A stretch of DNA of 64,000 nucleotides, from contig NZ_LXYE02000014.1 of assembly GCF_001659685.2 (NCBI RefSeq), positions 1 through 64,000 on the forward strand. The letters are read 5' to 3'. A program made the position numbers and the translations under genes. Every line of letters starts with the position of its first letter. Position 1 is the first letter of the stretch. The notes under the pieces were generated by a model. It worked only from the letters and a program-made list of their open reading frames with translations, ran no database searches and had not been told where the DNA came from. This document shows, in pieces, positions 52,971 through 62,445 of this stretch. This DNA comes from Labilibacter marinus (GTDB lineage Bacteria > Bacteroidota > Bacteroidia > Bacteroidales > Marinilabiliaceae).

Positions 52971-53295
52971 ATGGGTAAATGTAGAGCATATACTTCCACA
53001 ATGGAATTAACAAAGTTACAACAGAAAGAAGGCATGAAATAAGGGCAAACCAGCTATTACTTAGACTATCTCTGTTTTTTATACCAACCAAAGTTAAAAC
53101 GATAGCAATTATTTGAGGTGGTAATAAATAGTATTTATACGAATAGTTCAGCGCTTCTTTTAGTCCAAACAAGGCTTGAGTTTTACCTGTAGCGTTTGCG
53201 TAATCATGTGCAATTGATATATTAATACTTAGCAAGATTAAAATACAAAGTACGTTAGTGAAAACGGCTGATTTGGAATAAGTATCTGGTTTCAT
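52969..53295 (-). CDS. Small membrane protein, hypothetical
   Basis: 108 residues with three predicted helices (about 12-32, 57-72, 80-103). No recognised family. Short loops and a central soluble segment (HDYANATGKTQALFGLKEALNYSYKYY). Converges with the acyl-ACP synthetase gene. Composition and helix pattern support a real gene, but homology is unknown to me. Confidence 0.6.
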   Translation of the reverse strand: MKPDTYSKSAVFTNVLCILILLSINISIAHDYANATGKTQALFGLKEALNYSYKYYLLPPQIIAIVLTLVGIKNRDSLSNSWFALISCLLSVVTLLIPLWKYMLYIYP

Positions 53296-53357
53296 GTTAA
53301 AAAAAATACCCCGATGTAATTAAATCCGAAAGGGGTAAATTGTTTTTTTTACGTTTT

Positions 53358-53819
53358 TTAGATATCAAGATTCTTCATGGCTTTTTTCAGGCCTTTGCTA
53401 GGTTTTAGTTTGTTTTCTTTGTTTTTACAATACTCAGCCAATTGCTTAGTTGAAAGCTTATATATTTTGTCACTACTTAGTTTTTCGTGAGGGTGATTAA
53501 GTACTACATTGGTCATGGAAGCCAAGTAAAGACTAAATAATTCGGAATTATCATCTGTTATTTCAAGTACTCTTGCATCCAGTTCAAAAGTGTAGTCGGG
53601 TGTGCCTTCCATCCATTTCATAACTAGTTTAGTTGCTTGTGATCTAATAATGACATCTTGATTTATAGGAGTGTCAATTAAATACTTAGAAGCTGATTTA
53701 ACTTGTTCTTCTACTTTTTTATAATCAGATTTCTCTTTTAAAGGAGAAAAGTCGAAGTTCTGTGCAGATACCGTGGAAAATGTAATGATAAGACTCAGTA
53801 GTATGAAGATTTGTTTCAT
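53358..53819 (-). CDS. Exported protein of unknown function
   Basis: 153 residues from ATG 53819, set by a clear signal peptide (MKQIFILLSLIITFSTVSA-Q); an upstream in-frame ATG at 53888 would precede it with 23 unrelated residues. The mature part is helical and charged (DYKKVEEQVKSASKYLIDTPINQDV, then WMEGTPDYTFELDARVLEI), ending KGLKKAMKNLDI. It is probably periplasmic. It resembles small exported helical proteins in Bacteroidota, but I cannot name a family. 62 bp from the membrane-protein gene, possibly cotranscribed. Confidence 0.75.
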   Translation of the reverse strand: MKQIFILLSLIITFSTVSAQNFDFSPLKEKSDYKKVEEQVKSASKYLIDTPINQDVIIRSQATKLVMKWMEGTPDYTFELDARVLEITDDNSELFSLYLASMTNVVLNHPHEKLSSDKIYKLSTKQLAEYCKNKENKLKPSKGLKKAMKNLDI

Positions 53820-54019
53820 AGGTGTTTTTGTTATGGTTTTGACAATGTAAAGATAAAAAAATCGAATATTCAAACAAAATAGTCGCAAGGCAAATACCTT
53901 GATTTAAATCATCTATATGAGTAGATGACTGACCTAATTTTAAAGGGTTGCGTTACTATGGCAAAATATTTAACAAATAAGATGCCATGGATGATTTAGA
54001 AAGTGGATATAAGTAGTCG

Positions 54020-54427
54020 CTATATCATGCCGTTGTCCTTAAAAAGCTTTAGGTATCTTCTGTCCGTGCCTTGTATGTGGTGTATAAGCCAGCTTTTTAA
54101 GAATTTTGTAATCTCGAGTGTTAAAACAATTTGGCTGTGTTTATGCTGATGCTCCAAATCGGTAATTTTATGGATAAACTTTTTATGCTCTAATTGGTGT
54201 TCTTCTAAATGTTCAAAGTTATACTTTAGTAAAAAGTCTTCTTCATTTGAAAAATGGTTAATGGTGTATTGTTTCATCTCTATCAGCAATTGGGTTATCT
54301 CTTCGTGCGATGAGCCTTGCTGAATGAGTACATGAAACCTGTTGATAATGTCAACTAATGTTTTGTGCTGCTTATCAATGGAAACAATACCTAATTCAAA
54401 TTTATCTGACCACTCTATTAATGCCAT
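54020..54427 (-). CDS. Bacteriohemerythrin
   Basis: 135-residue oxygen-binding di-iron protein. All seven ligands are present: His21, His58, Glu62, His77, His81, His117 and Asp122 (the HxxxE, HxxxH and HxxxxD pattern). N-terminal IEWSDKFELGIVSIDKQHK and the last helix HHIQGTDRRYLKLF are typical of single-domain cytoplasmic bacteriohemerythrins, which bind O2, and some help sensing or storage. Monocistronic. Confidence 0.95.
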   Translation of the reverse strand: MALIEWSDKFELGIVSIDKQHKTLVDIINRFHVLIQQGSSHEEITQLLIEMKQYTINHFSNEEDFLLKYNFEHLEEHQLEHKKFIHKITDLEHQHKHSQIVLTLEITKFLKSWLIHHIQGTDRRYLKLFKDNGMI

Positions 54428-54516
54428 AATCTATTATTCCGTGGTGATTAGGATTTCTGTAAATTCAGAAGTTCTATCATTCGGAAGATAATTATAATAT
54501 TGTAGAATATAGATAT

Positions 54517-55251
54517 TTATTTACCCAATTCTTTTTTTATCATTGCTTCAATCTCAGCAGTTACTTCCTTTAAATCCCTGCCTGTTGGGTCAATCGCCTC
54601 TAAAGCTTTGAAGGTTATCTTGGTTCCAAATTTTAAAGGGTAATTACCGTATTTTATCAGTTCGCTGTTACCGTCAATTACTAAAGGAACAATTTTAGCC
54701 GAAGGTGCAGTTTTAACTAAAGCAGCTATACCAGGATGTTGGAACTTCCTTACGCTTCCATCCTTTGTTCTTGTTCCTTCAGGAAATATGCTGGCGCTAT
54801 ATTTTTCTTTTTCAATATGTCTTCCTAATTTGGCAATCTCTAACATTGATTGTCTACCGTTTTTACGATCGATTAAAGCAGAGCCTCCATGACGTAGATT
54901 ATAAGAAATGCTTGGAATCCCTTTGCCTAATTCTTTTTTAGATACAAACTTAGGGTGGTGCTTTCTAAAGGCCCAAACAATTGGCGGAATATCGAAAGTA
55001 CTTTGATGATTAGATGCTATGATTAGAGGGCAATCTTTAGGAAGATTATCAAAACCGACAAAACGAATTCGAGCACCATTTATTCCTAAACCATATATTA
55101 ACAAAAAGTTAAGTACATCAACCGATTTTTTGCGAAGTTTATAGCCTCCAATGAGGTTGCAAACCACTTGGATTACATGAAAGATAAGCAGTAGTAATCC
55201 AAAGTATACCCAGTATATAGCTGAAAAGATGTAAGATAAAACAATCATCAT
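54517..55251 (-). CDS. plsC: 1-Acyl-sn-glycerol-3-phosphate acyltransferase
   Basis: Membrane-bound acyltransferase making phosphatidic acid. 244 residues, N-terminal hydrophobic helix (VLSYIFSAIYWVYFGLLLLIF), catalytic NHQSTFDIPP (His-x4-Asp) and FPEGTRTKDG, with PLVIDGNSELI. Family length is standard. It is distinct from the acyltransferase domain of the 50443 fusion; both are in this window. Confidence 0.93.
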   Translation of the reverse strand: MMIVLSYIFSAIYWVYFGLLLLIFHVIQVVCNLIGGYKLRKKSVDVLNFLLIYGLGINGARIRFVGFDNLPKDCPLIIASNHQSTFDIPPIVWAFRKHHPKFVSKKELGKGIPSISYNLRHGGSALIDRKNGRQSMLEIAKLGRHIEKEKYSASIFPEGTRTKDGSVRKFQHPGIAALVKTAPSAKIVPLVIDGNSELIKYGNYPLKFGTKITFKALEAIDPTGRDLKEVTAEIEAMIKKELGK

Positions 55252-55400
55252 TATTAATTATTGGTTTAGTATTTTTGCTAAGTAATATCTCTTGAAATTT
55301 GTTTTCGTGGCAAAAGTAAGATATTTTACAGAAACATTGATTTATTTGCATATAATGTATGCTAATCTAGAATCCGTTTATTCATTAAAAAGCAGGCAGC

Positions 55401-57290
55401 GTGTTTAATTTTGGAAACATTAGAACTAGACTTCAGATTACTTTAGGAATACTTGTAATTGTAATAATTACAGTTTCAGGTGTGCTTAATTTTTTCTCGG
55501 CAAAAGATTCTTTATTTGATCGATACAGAGATAGGCAATTTTCTTTAATAGTATTAAGGTCAGCACAAAGTAATCTGCAGGCCAAACTTGAAAGAGCTAT
55601 GGAAACGTCAGAACTTTTAGCGAAAGATCCTACCCTTATTTCATGGTTTGTAACAGATGAAAATAGTTTATATAAAGAGTTGTCGTTACATAGATTAGAT
55701 CATATTCATAAAAGCTATTCTTACGAAACAGTTTTTGCAGTTGATGCTAGTACATTGAATTATTGGTCGGAAGATTTTAAGAAACTGGAAGTGCTCGATT
55801 GGGAAGATGATGATGATAGTTGGTATTTTAATACAATACAAAACAAAGTTACTACTTCTTTAAATTTTGATCATAACAATAAATTAGGTAGAACAATGTT
55901 GTTCGTGAATGTTTTGATGTATCACGAAGATAGTATTGTTGGTATTGCTGGAGTGGGAGTGGATCCATCTGACTTACTTAGAGAGATTGAATTTCATAAG
56001 CCTACAAAAAATAGTAATATTTGGTTGGTGCGTGAGGATGGTAGGGTTGTAGTGGCGTCTAACTTAAATGATGTACATAGTAATATTGAAAAGTTTTTAA
56101 CTCCTCAAACGGTTGAATATATATTATCGGACCAGGATAAAGGAATTGTTCCAAGGGATGTTGTTGAGGGTGATTCGGAGGTGTCATTTTTACGCTTAAG
56201 TGGCACTGAGTATAAGTTGGTGATGCACTCACCTAAGCACGATTTATTTCCTGTGTTGGATGTGATTAAAGTGCAGACTTTCTGGTTTAGTTTATTGTTT
56301 TTTGCAATAACACTTTTTGTAGTAGCAGTTTTATCAAAAAGGATAACCAAACCTTTATTGCGTTTGCAAAATATTACCGAAAAGTTCTCAGAAGGAGATT
56401 TGCATTTAGTGGTGGATAAAAGCTTATTGCATCGACAGGATGAAATTGGTTTGTTAGCCAAGGCTTTTGATAAAATGAAATCTCAATTATCATCTTATAT
56501 TGATAAGGTAAATCATGCAAATGAGGAGCTAAGTAATGAAAAAGAGCAGCTGAAAAAAGCCAATATGCAATTAAATGTTGCATTGAACAAAGCTTCGGAA
56601 AGTGAACGTTTAACGCAGTCTTTTTTGGCTAATATAAGTCACGAAATTAGAACTCCTATGAATAGCATTTTAGGGTTTTCTCAGTTGTTGGAGTTTGTTG
56701 AAGCGGATTCAGCCGATCATAAAATATATGCAGGGCATGTGGTTAGAGGAGGACAGCAGTTGTTAACGATATTGGATAGTATTATCAATCTGTCAAAAAT
56801 AGAGTCAGGAGTCATAAAACCAATCATTGAACCTATTTTGGTAAATGCAATGTTGGAGGAAACGTTTGAGTTATATAAAGTTTTAGGTGACCAAAAAGGA
56901 CTAAGAATGCATTTAGATATTGATACAAATAATGATGAATTAAAAGTAGATTCTGATATTGCGTTATTTCAACTGGTGCTAAATAATTTAATTTCTAATG
57001 CGATTAAATATACAAAAGAAGGGTTCATTAATATAGGGTATAAAAAAACAAAGGGTAGTGTCGATTTTTATATTTCTGATACAGGCATCGGTATAAGTAA
57101 AGATAATCTGGATTCTGTATTTAAACCTTTCCGTCAGGTGCAATTAAATCAATCGGAAACAACTGGAGGAGCTGGGTTGGGACTAGCTATTGTAAGCAAG
57201 GTGCTTAATATATTAGGCGGCAGTATTAGTGTTTATTCTGAGTTAGGAAAAGGGTCTACATTTACAGTATCCATGCCCTTGAAAGGATAG
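55401..57290 (+). CDS. Sensor histidine kinase (Cache-like sensor, HAMP)
   Basis: 629-residue transmembrane sensor kinase with GTG start. TM1 about 10-32, a periplasmic region (35-290) with Cache-like features (ASTLNYWSEDFKKLEV; DSIVGIAGVGVDPSDLLREIE; NIWLVREDGRVVVASN), TM2 about 295-315, HAMP about 316-370 (RITKPLLRLQNITEKFSEGDL), a coiled coil, then HisKA with His414 in ISHEIRTPMNSILGF and HATPase_c (LNNLISNAIKYT; DTGIGIS; GGAGLGLAIVSKVLNILGG). No response regulator is adjacent, so it is an orphan. Terminator follows. Confidence 0.95.
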   Translation: MFNFGNIRTRLQITLGILVIVIITVSGVLNFFSAKDSLFDRYRDRQFSLIVLRSAQSNLQAKLERAMETSELLAKDPTLISWFVTDENSLYKELSLHRLDHIHKSYSYETVFAVDASTLNYWSEDFKKLEVLDWEDDDDSWYFNTIQNKVTTSLNFDHNNKLGRTMLFVNVLMYHEDSIVGIAGVGVDPSDLLREIEFHKPTKNSNIWLVREDGRVVVASNLNDVHSNIEKFLTPQTVEYILSDQDKGIVPRDVVEGDSEVSFLRLSGTEYKLVMHSPKHDLFPVLDVIKVQTFWFSLLFFAITLFVVAVLSKRITKPLLRLQNITEKFSEGDLHLVVDKSLLHRQDEIGLLAKAFDKMKSQLSSYIDKVNHANEELSNEKEQLKKANMQLNVALNKASESERLTQSFLANISHEIRTPMNSILGFSQLLEFVEADSADHKIYAGHVVRGGQQLLTILDSIINLSKIESGVIKPIIEPILVNAMLEETFELYKVLGDQKGLRMHLDIDTNNDELKVDSDIALFQLVLNNLISNAIKYTKEGFINIGYKKTKGSVDFYISDTGIGISKDNLDSVFKPFRQVQLNQSETTGGAGLGLAIVSKVLNILGGSISVYSELGKGSTFTVSMPLKG

Positions 57291-57316
57291 GTTAGATATA
57301 AATAATTTTTAAAAGT

Positions 57317-57351
57317 AAAGCGAGATTGGAGCGAATATCCAATCTCGCTTT
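57317..57351. terminator. Bidirectional terminator after the histidine kinase
   Basis: Perfect 14-bp stem AAAGCGAGATTGGA (57317-57330)/TCCAATCTCGCTTT (57338-57351) with 7-nt loop; T-run on the right and A/T on the left. Confidence 0.9.
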
Positions 57352-57359
57352 TTATATGA

Positions 57360-58283
57360 TTAGCTTTTTGCTTTGGCCAATTGAGCGTCCTCTGCTATTT
57401 GTCTAACTTCTTCCAGGTTAATTCCTGCAGCATAAAAAACGCCTTCCGTATTCATAAAAGTTGACTTACTTGAATTAAGAGGCAATAGTTCACCGGAAAA
57501 ATTACAAGCCTTTAATCCAAGTTCGTTAAAGATACAGCTGGTGGCTGCAAAATCCCATACACTTCCGCCGCCTTGCTCTTTTTTAGGAAGTTTAAAGTAA
57601 CAAGCAGGTTGATTTTCTAATACCCAAATCGCGTTCATAACAGCACCACCTTGTTTCTTCATTTTAAAGGCAGCATGTCCTTTTTTGGATAAAGCAAAGT
57701 ATAATGAAGTGGTGATAGATTTATAATTAGGGTGTTTGTAAAAACTTCTATCGTTGATAAAAGTAAATGCCGCATTCGGCATTGGTTCTGCCTGAACCCA
57801 TTTTCTATTGTTCTTAAATACGCCCACCCCTTTAATAGCGCTATAAATGTCTTGAGTAATAGGGTTGCAAACCACTCCGATGATTGGTGTACCATCTTGA
57901 GCCACTAAAGCAATAGATACAGAGTACCCCTCTTTTCCTTGTGTATATGGAAGGGTACCGTCCAACGGATCAATGCACCAAAAATAGTCTTTAGTAAATC
58001 GACTTTGGTCATCTTGAATTTCTTCAGTTAATAAGCCAAAATCATATTTTTTGGTTATAGCCTCAATTTCTTGAAGTATAATGTCCTGGCTTTTAATATC
58101 CACCTCTGTAACCACCTGCGAAGCTAAAGTACTACCTCCAATGGGCTGCTTGCAGCTATCGGTAGGTTTCATTTGTACATCCAGTTTTTCCATATCATAA
58201 ACTGAAATAAAATGACTTGCCTTTTTAGCTGCAATAATAGCTACTTCGCAAATTTCTTGTAGATTATCTGTATTAAGTTGCAT
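57360..58283 (-). CDS. Inositol monophosphatase-family phosphatase (CysQ-like)
   Basis: 307-residue magnesium-dependent, lithium-sensitive-type phosphatase. Metal motifs are EVDIKSQDIIL (near 75), LLTEEIQDD (Glu near 100), CIDPLDGTLPYTQ (Asp-Pro-Leu-Asp-Gly-Thr) and GSVWDFAATSCIFNELGL. These patterns fit 3'(2'),5'-bisphosphate nucleotidases or inositol monophosphatases; I favour a CysQ-like nucleotidase but the substrate is not certain. Cytoplasmic; converges with the histidine kinase gene. Confidence 0.85.
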   Translation of the reverse strand: MQLNTDNLQEICEVAIIAAKKASHFISVYDMEKLDVQMKPTDSCKQPIGGSTLASQVVTEVDIKSQDIILQEIEAITKKYDFGLLTEEIQDDQSRFTKDYFWCIDPLDGTLPYTQGKEGYSVSIALVAQDGTPIIGVVCNPITQDIYSAIKGVGVFKNNRKWVQAEPMPNAAFTFINDRSFYKHPNYKSITTSLYFALSKKGHAAFKMKKQGGAVMNAIWVLENQPACYFKLPKKEQGGGSVWDFAATSCIFNELGLKACNFSGELLPLNSSKSTFMNTEGVFYAAGINLEEVRQIAEDAQLAKAKS

Positions 58284-58479
58284 TTTTTGGTGTATTTAAA
58301 ACAATTACGATTTATACCTAAAGGGTATTACGACGTATTAGAATATCTTTCATTGGGATTGTGAACGATAAGTACTATTGTTTTGGAATTTCTATTATAT
58401 TGTGTTTATGTGTAAAAGGTTGCTGTTATTATATGAGTGTACTTTATATTTTGATAAATGAATAATAGAGTACATTATG

Positions 58480-59445
58480 CTACAGTGACTTTAACACCTT
58501 TTGCGTTAACTTTTCGCTGTAACTATTAATTTTCCAATGACTCGGACTCCAGCCTTTTAAAAAGCGATGAAAGTCTGTCCAAGCTACTGGGTATAAACTT
58601 CGCCACTCTTGCTCTAATTCATTAAAGTTTATGGAGGAGCCTTTAAGTGCTTTATTTAGTTCGTCGAAATAACAATCAAGAATCTTAGCCTCCAATTTTT
58701 CGCAGTCATCCTCGTATAAACAACTGCCTACAAAATAAGCAACATCTTTCATGCCAACTCCTCCTCCAACGTATTGAAAATCTACTGCTGCCACTTTTTT
58801 ACCATCTGGAGAGAAACAAAAATTAGCCAGCTTGGCATCGCCATGTACAAAAGTTAAGTATTTAGCTTCGTTTAGCTTTTTATCGATGAATGGAGCTGCA
58901 GCTTTTAAAGCTGTATCATCCATAATATTAAGCTCATCGGGCCGTGTATCTAAATGCCAATAAGTACCAATGCTCCACAAGTTATTAGGCTTTTGGTTTA
59001 GATACGTAGTATGAAAATTGGCCAGCCATTTTAAACAAACTTCAATTTCTTGCCACGAAACTGAGTTTAGGCGAGCATTAAAGCCACTATCGTCTAAATC
59101 TTCCATTACCATAAACACTTCATCGTTTTTGGCTTCAATAACGTATGATTTAGGAATTCGGCATTTATCAGTGCATTTATCTGCAAAGTTTTGATACCAT
59201 GCAGTTTCTACCTCATATGATTTTACCTTGCGAAGGTGAGAGTAATCTGTATTCCATCCGCGTGGGTGTTTGTTTTGCTTGGGCATGCGAACATGCTTTG
59301 CTACCACACTTTTTATCGGACTTCCTTGTAAAGATAAACGAACAATACTACCGTATCCACTCCACAAACTCTGAATCTCCTCTTCTACATTTAAATCATC
59401 CGCACCAGTTACCTGAAGGGTTATGTCTTTAAAATGTTTGTTCAT
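58480..59445 (-). CDS. Aminoglycoside phosphotransferase-like kinase (DUF1679/EcKinase-like)
   Basis: 321 residues from ATG 59445; an upstream in-frame ATG at 59523 adds 26 residues without homology. Kinase-like fold of the APH/choline-kinase group. Catalytic loop [13 protein letters not shown] (HGDxxxxN) and the metal motif in [21 protein letters not shown] (DFQ) are clear; the nucleotide Lys is in SVVAKHVRM. Similar proteins in Bacteroidota are annotated only as phosphotransferases. Its substrate is unknown; not necessarily antibiotic related. Confidence 0.8.
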   Translation of the reverse strand: MNKHFKDITLQVTGADDLNVEEEIQSLWSGYGSIVRLSLQGSPIKSVVAKHVRMPKQNKHPRGWNTDYSHLRKVKSYEVETAWYQNFADKCTDKCRIPKSYVIEAKNDEVFMVMEDLDDSGFNARLNSVSWQEIEVCLKWLANFHTTYLNQKPNNLWSIGTYWHLDTRPDELNIMDDTALKAAAPFIDKKLNEAKYLTFVHGDAKLANFCFSPDGKKVAAVDFQYVGGGVGMKDVAYFVGSCLYEDDCEKLEAKILDCYFDELNKALKGSSINFNELEQEWRSLYPVAWTDFHRFLKGWSPSHWKINSYSEKLTQKVLKSL

Positions 59446-59523
59446 GATCTTATTTTGAAGCCGCAAATATAATAGTTTTTTGCAGGTAAAATGTATTAAA
59501 TAATGGCGAATTAAACTAAACAA

Positions 59524-59577
59524 TTCGTTAGGTAACGAAAAAAATAGTTGAATGAACGAAAAAAATAGTTACATTTG
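59524..59577 (+). promoter_or_regulatory. blaI promoter with direct and inverted repeats
   Basis: TTCGTTA-GG-TAACGAA inverted repeat (59524-59539) and two identical 16-bp copies AACGAAAAAAATAGTT (59534-59549 and 59555-59570), 21 bp apart. They overlap a promoter TTG (59548-59550), 19-nt spacer, TACATTTG (59570-59577). This is the layout of an autoregulated repressor. Confidence 0.75.
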
Positions 59578-59606
59578 TTATGTCAACAATTATTCATGGT
59601 ACAAAA

Positions 59607-59984
59607 ATGATAAAAATGAGTTTACAAAAACTTACAAAACGCGAAGAAGATGTAATGAAAATTTTATGGAAGGCTGGTAAAGGTTTCGTAAAAGATTTAT
59701 TGAGCGAACACCCTTCTCCCAAACCTCATTATAATACATTTAGTACTATTATCAGAGGTTTAGAGGATAAAGGATATGTTGGCCATAAATCGTACGGTAA
59801 TACGCACGAATACTTTCCTGCTATTTCAAAAGAGGAATATCGTACTATGTTTGTAAAAAATGTGGTATCCGATTATTTTGAATCTTCTTATAAAAATGTG
59901 GTTTCTTTTTTTGTAAAAGAAGAGAAACTCAATGTTGATGATCTTAAAGAACTAATTGATTTAATTGAGAAGAAAAAGGATTAA
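59607..59984 (+). CDS. BlaI/MecI-family repressor
   Basis: Winged-helix transcriptional repressor of the BlaI/MecI/CopY family, about 125 residues. The start is set at ATG 59607 (59616 is equally possible); an ATG at 59580 lies only 2 nt after the -7 element and cannot be in the mRNA. The HTH is LTKREEDVMKILWKAGKGFVKDLLSEHP...YNTFSTIIRGLEDKGYVGH, followed by a dimerisation helix (FFVKEEKLNVDDLKELIDLIEKK). The M56 gene starts 2 nt downstream, so they form an operon. In this family, M56-type sensors cause cleavage of the repressor; the target genes are unknown, but the operon itself is one. Confidence 0.92.
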   Translation: MIKMSLQKLTKREEDVMKILWKAGKGFVKDLLSEHPSPKPHYNTFSTIIRGLEDKGYVGHKSYGNTHEYFPAISKEEYRTMFVKNVVSDYFESSYKNVVSFFVKEEKLNVDDLKELIDLIEKKKD

Positions 59985-59986
59985 AG

Positions 59987-62323
59987 ATGCATACGTTTTT
60001 TGAGTTTCAGCTAAAAGTGGGTGGAGTATTGGCCGTTGGAGTGCTTATATATCTGCTGTTTTTGTCTCGCGATAATTCTTTTAATCGCAATAGGTTATGG
60101 TTGCTAGGTTGCTTGATAGTACCATGGATAGTACCGTTGATGGCCATGCCTATGCAGTTAAAACAATGGTTGTTTAGAGAAGAAGTTCCGGTTAGAGATT
60201 TTGTGATTAACCATTATGTAACGGATTCTACAGCTACTATGGTGCAAGTGCCTCAAACTAATTTCCTGACATGGGAAAACGGTTTATGGTTGGCGTTTGC
60301 ATTGATTGGTGTAATTTTGTTACTTCGATTATTAATGGCTTGTTTCTCCGTTTTTCAATTGAGAAGAAAATCACAAAAAAGTAGCTATTCTGGACTTAGG
60401 CTGAGATTATTTAAAAACCTTAGTATTGTACCTTTTTCGTTTTTCAGAACTATTTATGCACCCAAAGAAATTGAAGAATCGAATGATTATCAACTGATAT
60501 TGGAGCATGAATCTACGCATTGTAAACAATTGCATTCAATTGATATAATGATGGCTGAAGTGGTATTACTGCTGCTCTGGTGGAATCCTTTTGCATGGTG
60601 GTTAAGAAAGCTTATTGCTCAAAACCATGAATATTGTGTTGACAACAGTATGCTTAAAAAAGTGGATGAGCCCAGCAGGTATCAATACTTATTAGTCAAT
60701 CTATTATCGAGCAATTCGAGTTTACAATTGGTAAATAGTTTTAACGGAAGTTTTACTAAAAAACGAATTGTAATGATGAATAAAAATAAATCTAATCATA
60801 TCATTAATAAATTAAAAATGGTGCCTATTGTTGGGGTACTAGTATGTGCTTTTTCAGCTTTTACTAACCCTGATCTTACAATTGTGCCAACTCCCCAACA
60901 AAACATATCGGTATCTGATTTAATAGAAAAAGCTAATGTTGATGTTGAAAATGTAGCAGATTCAACAAAAGGTAGTGATGAAGAAGTAATTGCTGTTATG
61001 GGCTTTTCTGCAAAGGACAGTGTAATTATAGATAAAGATGGTGGGCTTGAGTTACATGGCGATGTGGATATTAAAGTAGTAGAAGGCGAAAAGCAACCGT
61101 TGGTAATAATTGATGAGAAAGAAGAAACTATGCAGGTGTTAAACAACCTGGATCCTTCAGAAATTGGGAATGTAACTGTAATTAAAGATGCTTCTGCTAT
61201 TTCCTTGTATGGCGATAAGGCAAAAAATGGCGTTATCATAGTTCACAAAACAATAAGTAAGGATAAAGGTATTGTAGTTGTAGAAAAAAATAAAATAGAT
61301 GAAGCTCCAGTAGTTAAGATTAAAGATTCTAACGAAAGTTTTAGTGAAGCTTTGGTAATTGTTGACGGCGAAGAAATGCCTATGGATGAATTTAATACCC
61401 TAAAGCCTAACTCTATTAAAAGTATTGATGTGATGAAAGGTCAGGCTGCTATTGATAAGTATGGAGATAAGGGTAAGCATGGTATTATTCAGGTAGTAAT
61501 GTATCGAGAAGGTGAGAAAACTTTTGTTGAGAAGAATGGCCATATGCTCGTTCATAATAAACCTTTGAGTTTAAGAGAAAGTAAACAAGGCCTTGCTTTT
61601 TCGATTTATCCAAGTCAGCGAAATCCTATTTACATGGTAGATGGAAAGGAGATGTCTGCTTCGGATGTAAACAATATTGATGCACTAAAAATTGCATCTA
61701 TTAGCGTACTTAAAGATGCTTCTGCCATTAATAAATATGGAGAAAAAGCTAAGGATGGTGTTGTTGAGATAAGCTTAAAACAAGATGGTGATGCATCAAG
61801 TAGGTCAGAAATTAGCGATGATATTAAAACCATTAAAGCGACCAAGCGTTCGTTTAAATTCTCAACCAAAGGAATTGAAGGTATGCAAGGTAATCCTTTG
61901 GTATATATTGATGGAGAAAAGAGTAGTATAGCTGAATTGCAAAAGGAATCTGCCACCAGAATTAAAACAATTGATGTATTAAAGGGGGAGCAGGCTATAG
62001 ATAAATATGGAGATGAGGCCAAAGATGGTGTGTTGTTGGTTACATTGCATTCATCGGTAGTAAAAGCGCTAGAAAGCGATAATCAAATTATTTATGACGA
62101 TAGAATTCCTAATAGCACCAAGGGGAGAACGTTTAAAATGACTATCTCTAAATCCAAGGGTCGTAAGTTTTTGATTGATGGTAAAGAAGCTACTTACGAA
62201 GAAGTTAATCAGTTAGATCCACAAGCTATTGAAAGAATAGATATTACAAAAGATCCTGAAGTTTTAAAGGAAATTAAGCATGCTTCAAAAATAGGTGTAG
62301 TTAGGATAACTTTAAAGAAATAA
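59987..62323 (+). CDS. M56 (BlaR1-type) membrane metallopeptidase with five plug-like repeats
   Basis: 778 residues. Residues 1-300 hold membrane helices (about 5-25, 38-55, 95-115, 190-205, 278-295) and the cytosolic zinc site HESTH (His174, Glu175, His178) with the third-ligand region AQNHEYCVD. This is the BlaR1-like peptidase core that would act on BlaI. Residues about 380-778 are five tandem TonB-plug-like units, each with a xxVDG or xxIDG start, an I..I.VLKDASA-like middle and YG..AK.GV at the end (for example PIYMVDGKEMSA...VLKDASAINKYGEKAKDGVVEISL, split). The last copy has lost YG. These probably act as a periplasmic sensor or protein-protein module. Confidence 0.9.
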   Translation: MHTFFEFQLKVGGVLAVGVLIYLLFLSRDNSFNRNRLWLLGCLIVPWIVPLMAMPMQLKQWLFREEVPVRDFVINHYVTDSTATMVQVPQTNFLTWENGLWLAFALIGVILLLRLLMACFSVFQLRRKSQKSSYSGLRLRLFKNLSIVPFSFFRTIYAPKEIEESNDYQLILEHESTHCKQLHSIDIMMAEVVLLLLWWNPFAWWLRKLIAQNHEYCVDNSMLKKVDEPSRYQYLLVNLLSSNSSLQLVNSFNGSFTKKRIVMMNKNKSNHIINKLKMVPIVGVLVCAFSAFTNPDLTIVPTPQQNISVSDLIEKANVDVENVADSTKGSDEEVIAVMGFSAKDSVIIDKDGGLELHGDVDIKVVEGEKQPLVIIDEKEETMQVLNNLDPSEIGNVTVIKDASAISLYGDKAKNGVIIVHKTISKDKGIVVVEKNKIDEAPVVKIKDSNESFSEALVIVDGEEMPMDEFNTLKPNSIKSIDVMKGQAAIDKYGDKGKHGIIQVVMYREGEKTFVEKNGHMLVHNKPLSLRESKQGLAFSIYPSQRNPIYMVDGKEMSASDVNNIDALKIASISVLKDASAINKYGEKAKDGVVEISLKQDGDASSRSEISDDIKTIKATKRSFKFSTKGIEGMQGNPLVYIDGEKSSIAELQKESATRIKTIDVLKGEQAIDKYGDEAKDGVLLVTLHSSVVKALESDNQIIYDDRIPNSTKGRTFKMTISKSKGRKFLIDGKEATYEEVNQLDPQAIERIDITKDPEVLKEIKHASKIGVVRITLKK

Positions 62324-62346
62324 AGGAAAAACAACTTGATGTTTAC

Positions 62347-62380
62347 GCCCCTCCATTTTTGTTAATAGAGGGGCTTTTTT
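62347..62380 (+). terminator. Terminator of the blaI-M56 operon
   Basis: 7-bp stem GCCCCTC (62347-62353)/GAGGGGC (62368-62374) with 14-nt loop, followed by TTTTTT. Confidence 0.75.
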
Positions 62381-62445
62381 ATGTGTAGTATGAATTATAC
62401 ACATGGATAACTCCATCTTCCTAAATCTGAAAAATCAATAAAAAA

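Noticed and set aside
60796-61239. 147-residue frame antisense to the M56 gene
   Set aside because: It is the complement of plug-like repeats with biased composition; the sense gene explains the region.
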